From positions 1-9,641 of the forward strand of contig CALFYH010000327.1 in assembly GCA_937952155.1 (NCBI GenBank): DNA of 9,641 bases, written 5' to 3'. Source of the DNA: an uncultured Saprospiraceae bacterium (GTDB lineage Bacteria; Bacteroidota; Bacteroidia; Chitinophagales; Saprospiraceae). The notes beneath the pieces are model-generated. The model did not search any database and had not been told where the DNA came from. It saw nothing but the letters and a program-made list of their open reading frames with translations. A program made the position numbers and the translations under genes. Position 1 is the stretch's first letter, and each line of letters begins with the position of its first letter. Below, piece by piece: positions 6,225-9,641 of this stretch.

Positions 6225-7331
6225 TTAGGATAATCGTATATTGAATTTCTTGAAACTGATGGTGATAAAGACTACACAGAATCCAACGAGAATCAGAATC
6301 TCTTTGTACAGTGAACTGATGCCTAATCCCTTGATCATGATACCATTGATGGCATAATAAAACCACTTGGCTGGGATAATATTGGAGATGATCTGCATGG
6401 GCAATGGCATATTTTCAATAGGAAACATAAATCCTCCAAACATGATCGTAGGCAACATCATACCCATAAGAGAGATGAGCATCGCCACCTGCTGAGAATT
6501 GGTAATAGTAGATATCACAAGGCCTAGCGATAGCGCTGATAATATGAAAATAGACGACACAAAGTAGAGTAATATCAAGCTACCACGGATAGGAATGTGC
6601 AAGAGTGTCACGCTCATGATCAAGATGATGGTAACGATGATGAGACTGATGACGAAGTATGGAACTGCCTTGGAAATGATGACTATCAAAGGATTAGTAG
6701 GGGAGACTAGGAGCATCTCCATATTGCCCAGTTCTTTTTCCTTGACGATGGATACGGAAGTCATGAGCACGCAGATGATCATGAGCACCATCGCGATCAC
6801 ACCAGGAACAAAGGTATATTCGCCCTTGAGCTGGGGATTGTAGAGCATGCGCACATTGGTGTTGATCTGGTAAGGGAGATTTATCTTGCCAAAATGCTCA
6901 TTTCTAAATTGCTGTGTGATGAGTGTAAAATAGGTATTGATAATATTAGCGGTATTAGGATCGGCGCCATCTGTGATGAGCTGGATGGTGGTTTCGTTTT
7001 CGTGGGCAAGGGCATAGGCGAAATCAGATGGAATGATGGCTACGACCTTGGCCCTGCCCGATCGGAGCAGTACCTCAGCCTCAGCTGCCTCTTGGATGTA
7101 GCCTTTCACATCGAAGTATTTGTTTTGATCTACTTTTTCTATCAATTGCTGTGCTAGTGGCTCTGATGACTGATTGAGAAAGTAAATACTGGTGTTTTTT
7201 ACCTCATTGGACAGCGCAAATCCAAATAGCACGATCTGGGCGATAGGCATGCCTAATAGCACCAGCAAAGTCTTGCGATCTCTGAGGATATGATATATTT
7301 CTTTGAGTATAAATGCTTTGAACTGATTCAT
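6225..7331 (-). CDS. ybhS: ABC-2 type permease, YbhS-like
   Basis: This 368-residue permease has helix 1 at about 21-40, a periplasmic domain at about 41-173, and helices at about 174-196, 221-245, 252-275, 283-303 and 343-360. KEIYHILRDRKT precedes helix 1. TDGADPNTANI (120-130), IPIRGSLILLYFVSS (246-260) and LGLVISTITNSQQ (269-281) are close to what I recall of E. coli YbhS, which makes it the partner of the YbhR-like protein. The ATPase-contact segment is IVKEKELGNMEMLLVSP (195-211). The ATG at 7329-7331 is 45 nt after the ATPase 2 stop, with no recognisable promoter or terminator between, so it belongs to the same operon. The length is typical for the family, with no sign of damage. The exported compound cannot be deduced from sequence. 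Confidence 0.94.
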   Translation of the reverse strand: MNQFKAFILKEIYHILRDRKTLLVLLGMPIAQIVLFGFALSNEVKNTSIYFLNQSSEPLAQQLIEKVDQNKYFDVKGYIQEAAEAEVLLRSGRAKVVAIIPSDFAYALAHENETTIQLITDGADPNTANIINTYFTLITQQFRNEHFGKINLPYQINTNVRMLYNPQLKGEYTFVPGVIAMVLMIICVLMTSVSIVKEKELGNMEMLLVSPTNPLIVIISKAVPYFVISLIIVTIILIMSVTLLHIPIRGSLILLYFVSSIFILSALSLGLVISTITNSQQVAMLISLMGMMLPTIMFGGFMFPIENMPLPMQIISNIIPAKWFYYAINGIMIKGLGISSLYKEILILVGFCVVFITISFKKFNIRLS

Positions 7332-7376
7332 ATTTGTGGGTTGAAATACCTCTGATGTCGTATATTTGTAATAAGA

Positions 7377-8123
7377 TTATCCATCACTTCTCTTGGCTTT
7401 TCGGGCTAGTTGATAGAATACATCTTCCATATTAGGCGCATGGAAGGTTTGTTTTAATACTTTTGGCTGGTCGAGGGCTTCTATCTTTCCATCTACCATG
7501 ATGGCTACGCGATTGCAATACTCGGCCTCGTCCATATAGTGTGTCGTGACGAAAATCGTGATGCCCTTGTCCGCTGCTTCGTATATCATATTCCAAAATT
7601 GACGCCTAGTGATCGGGTCCACGCCACCGGTAGGCTCATCGAGAAATACGATGGCTGGCTCATGCATGATGGCTATAGAGAAGGCCAATTTTTGCTTCCA
7701 TCCAAGTGGCAGAGAACCTACAATAGCTTGCGCCTCGTGCTCAAATCCAAGCGTGTGGAGCAATTTTTCGCTTGCTTCCTTGAGTCTGGACTTGCTCAGG
7801 CCATAGATGCCACCAAAAAATTCAATATTCTCAGCTACTTTTAGATCTTGGTATAGGGAAAATTTTTGGCTCATGTATCCAATCTTTTTCTTGATCTCCT
7901 CCGACTGGGTATATACGTCAAATCCCGCTACGGTAGCCGTGCCGCTGGTGGGAATACTGAGCCCTGTGAGCATACGCATGGCCGTGGTTTTTCCTGCACC
8001 ATTCGCACCTAGAAAACCAAAAATCTCTCCTTTCCTCACGTCAAAACTTATGTGATCTACGGCATAGAAATCACCAAATCGCTTCGTGAGCTGACTCGCT
8101 GTGATGGATAATTGCTCACTCAT
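7377..8123 (-). CDS. ABC exporter ATPase 2 (matches C-terminal half of YbhF)
   Basis: This 248-residue cytoplasmic ATPase is a single nucleotide-binding domain. It has Walker A GANGAGKTT (39-47), Q-loop Gln86 in GYMSQKFSLYQDL, Walker B IVFLDE (158-163), the D-loop in GGVDP and the H-loop His195 in FVTTHYMDEAEYCNR. The signature is SLPLGWKQ (137-144) instead of LSGGQ/LSGGMKQ. From memory the second domain of E. coli YbhF has the related LPLGFKQ, so this looks like a family feature and not damage. The tail NMEDVFYQL (231-239) is the usual C-terminal element of these exporters. The start codon lies 1 nt after the ATPase 1 stop (TAATATG), which points to translational coupling and equal production of the two subunits. 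It should pair with ATPase 1 to drive the two permeases. Confidence 0.96.
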   Translation of the reverse strand: MSEQLSITASQLTKRFGDFYAVDHISFDVRKGEIFGFLGANGAGKTTAMRMLTGLSIPTSGTATVAGFDVYTQSEEIKKKIGYMSQKFSLYQDLKVAENIEFFGGIYGLSKSRLKEASEKLLHTLGFEHEAQAIVGSLPLGWKQKLAFSIAIMHEPAIVFLDEPTGGVDPITRRQFWNMIYEAADKGITIFVTTHYMDEAEYCNRVAIMVDGKIEALDQPKVLKQTFHAPNMEDVFYQLARKAKRSDG

Positions 8124-8124
8124 A

Positions 8125-9641
8125 TTATTGGGAATTATTTTCTTTCATCAATTGTATGAATACGTCTTCTACCTCGGGTTTGATCTGCTGCACGTCTATA
8201 TTTTGATGCTGATGCTCAGAAAGAAATCGGCTGATCTGCTCGACTGACAAGGTACTACGTTCGTCTATGATGTGCATATATTCTCCGAAAGGGAAAATAT
8301 TCTGCATACTTGGCTGCTGCGAAAGTTGCTTCAAAGCTGTCGTCATATTGTCCGTGCGTACGCCGAAAACTGGATATTTAAAATTCTGAATAAGGCCAGA
8401 TGGCGTATCGATAGAAAGTATGGATCCATTCTGTATAAGGGCAATTCGATCACAGAGTGAGGCCTCATCCATGTAAGGCGTCGATACAAAAATGGTGATG
8501 CCATCTTTCTTGAGCTTGTCGAGCATAGACCAAAATTCCTTTCGTGATACCACATCTACGCCCGTGGTAGGTTCATCGAGGAAGAGCACGGTTGGTTTAT
8601 GTATCAATGCACAGCAAAGCGCTAATTTCTGCTTCATACCACCAGATAGCGCGCCTGCCCTCCTAGTCTTAAAGGGTGCGAGCTGATCGTATATATCCTT
8701 GATCAAATGATAATTAGCCTCCACCGTCGTATCAAAGATCGTCGCATAAAAAGAGAGATTTTCCTCGACAGAAAGGTCCTGATAGAGTGAAAACTTCCCT
8801 GGCATATAGCCAACGCAGCGCCTAATTTCCTTGTATTGGGTGATGATGTCAAATCCTGCTACGCTCGCACTGCCGCTATCGGGCAAAATCAAGGTCGTGA
8901 GTATCCTGAATAGCGTGGTCTTACCAGCGCCATCGGGGCCGATGAGCCCAAATACCTCTCCTTTCTTGACTGTGAAGGAAAGACCTAGGAACCCAACATG
9001 ACCGTTGTCATAAACTTTCTTTAGCTGATCTATGATAACAGCAGAGTTATTTTGTAAGTCGTTACACAAATTTTGCTCTCTTTCGATCTCGGCTTCGTCT
9101 GAAGTGAGCCGATAGCTTTCAGAACCCTTTATATTCTTTTCTCTCTTTAGTCTGATAAGACATTCTTTGACTCTCCAATTCCACCAGACGATCAGCCAAA
9201 GAATTATCGAGAACACTAGCATCCAGGCTACCAGTGTAAAGAACCATGCAATATCTCCGCTCACGTTGCCTGCCAAGTCTTCCCAGGCAGTGTCCTTCTT
9301 ATCACCCTGTGGAGCATGCGGTAGAAACTGAATGTAGCAGTTCCATCCAACCAAAATAATGGACAGATGAGACTTGAGAGTGCTCAGATCTTCTCCCAAG
9401 CGGAGTACCTGGGAAGCTACCATTCCATACAGCAGCAAAATTACTTTCTTGATGACTTTCTTCATCAGTCGATATCTGCGGAACGACTGTGCTACATGAG
9501 TTGGAATCAAAGACACAAAAATAAGTCTAACCAGGTCGTAAGTCGTGAAAACGAAGACCGAGAAGAAATCTACCAGGTCAACGTAAAAAGTTCTCTCGAG
9601 CACAAGTCTTGAAAGAAGAAAAGTAATACAATAGATGGCCA
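8125..9641 (-). CDS. ABC exporter ATPase 1 with N-terminal membrane region, 5' end beyond window
   Basis: The frame is open from the stop at 8125 to the right edge, so the N-terminus is missing or uncertain. Numbering from the GTG at 9603, residues 188-492 form an ATPase like the first half of YbhF: Walker A GPDGAGKTT (222-230), signature LSGGMKQ (319-325), Walker B VLFLDE (339-344) and C-terminal VEDVFIQL. The Q-loop position reads MPGKF (Gly269 for Gln) and the H-loop STPYMDEA (Pro376 for His). Before this lie about 185 residues foreign to such ATPases. They include hydrophobic stretches at about 8-33, 50-68, 79-94 and, most clearly, 117-141 (DIAWFFTLVAWMLVFS onward), then a basic linker RLKREKNIKG. 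No in-frame ATG lies between the last helix (Met128) and the ATPase core. Possible starts are ATG 9463-9465, GTG 9601-9603, or one upstream outside the window. The ATPase call is firm; the membrane fusion is read directly but its role is unknown. Confidence 0.88.
   Translation of the reverse strand, partial: AIYCITFLLSRLVLERTFYVDLVDFFSVFVFTTYDLVRLIFVSLIPTHVAQSFRRYRLMKKVIKKVILLLYGMVASQVLRLGEDLSTLKSHLSIILVGWNCYIQFLPHAPQGDKKDTAWEDLAGNVSGDIAWFFTLVAWMLVFSIILWLIVWWNWRVKECLIRLKREKNIKGSESYRLTSDEAEIEREQNLCNDLQNNSAVIIDQLKKVYDNGHVGFLGLSFTVKKGEVFGLIGPDGAGKTTLFRILTTLILPDSGSASVAGFDIITQYKEIRRCVGYMPGKFSLYQDLSVEENLSFYATIFDTTVEANYHLIKDIYDQLAPFKTRRAGALSGGMKQKLALCCALIHKPTVLFLDEPTTGVDVVSRKEFWSMLDKLKKDGITIFVSTPYMDEASLCDRIALIQNGSILSIDTPSGLIQNFKYPVFGVRTDNMTTALKQLSQQPSMQNIFPFGEYMHIIDERSTLSVEQISRFLSEHQHQNIDVQQIKPEVEDVFIQLMKENNSQ

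Noticed and set aside
6028..6366. Minus-strand open frame of 112 codons bridging the two permease genes
   Set aside because: It is in another frame across the end of one intact permease and the start of the next. The His-rich peptide resembles no protein I know.
7539..7844. Plus-strand open frame of 101 codons inside ATPase 2
   Set aside because: It is antisense to a complete, motif-bearing ATPase, and its peptide has no recognisable features. It arises from codon bias of the real gene.
7377..8123. ATPase 2 as a decayed pseudogene because its signature is LPLGWKQ
   Set aside because: All other motifs are intact, the gene is full length, and a similar LPLG signature is found, as I recall, in the second half of E. 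coli YbhF.

Overview
The window looks like chromosomal DNA of a Bacteroidota species. The clues are a Por/type IX secretion C-terminal sorting domain on a large secreted protein, an upstream sequence that fits the Bacteroidetes promoter form TTTG-N19-TAnnTTTG, AT-rich start regions without clear Shine-Dalgarno sequences, and ABC-2 exporter genes organised as commonly seen in this phylum. I cannot name a genus. Every supported gene is on the minus strand, so transcription runs from high to low coordinates.

Right half (about 5079-9641): a tightly packed exporter operon of the YbhF/YbhS/YbhR type. In transcription order it has a first ATPase fused to an N-terminal membrane region and open to the window edge, a second ATPase starting 1 nt after it, then two ABC-2 permeases (YbhS-like, YbhR-like). 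The ATPases match the two halves of the double-domain YbhF, encoded separately. Their motifs are complementary: ATPase 1 keeps the LSGGMKQ signature but lacks the Q-loop Gln and H-loop His, while ATPase 2 keeps Gln and His but has LPLGWKQ for a signature. A heterodimer would have one canonical and one degenerate ATP site. If a periplasmic adaptor or outer-membrane channel belongs to the system, it lies beyond the right edge.

Middle (about 3725-5078): an AT-rich stretch with one gene, a small three-helix membrane protein with a DUF3592-like tail (4424-4969), then about 700 bases with no convincing gene. That gap holds a long imperfect inverted repeat, a 13-bp palindrome abutting four 11-bp direct repeats, a possible terminator, and a promoter for the next operon.

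Left part (1-3724): two secreted leucine-rich-repeat proteins 16 nt apart, probably co-transcribed. The upstream one (823 aa) has a signal peptide, an EF-hand-like loop, twelve consecutive 21-residue repeats with an invariant cysteine, beta-sandwich-like domains and a T9SS sorting tail. The downstream one is cut by the window's left edge and carries a different, 23-residue LPxxIGxLxxL repeat class. In hand-counted 60-base lines, the repeat-coding DNA is about 20-30% GC, the 3' half of the large gene reaches about 40-48%, and sampled lines of the exporter operon reach 57-60%. This suggests a mosaic accessory segment beside an ordinary exporter operon.
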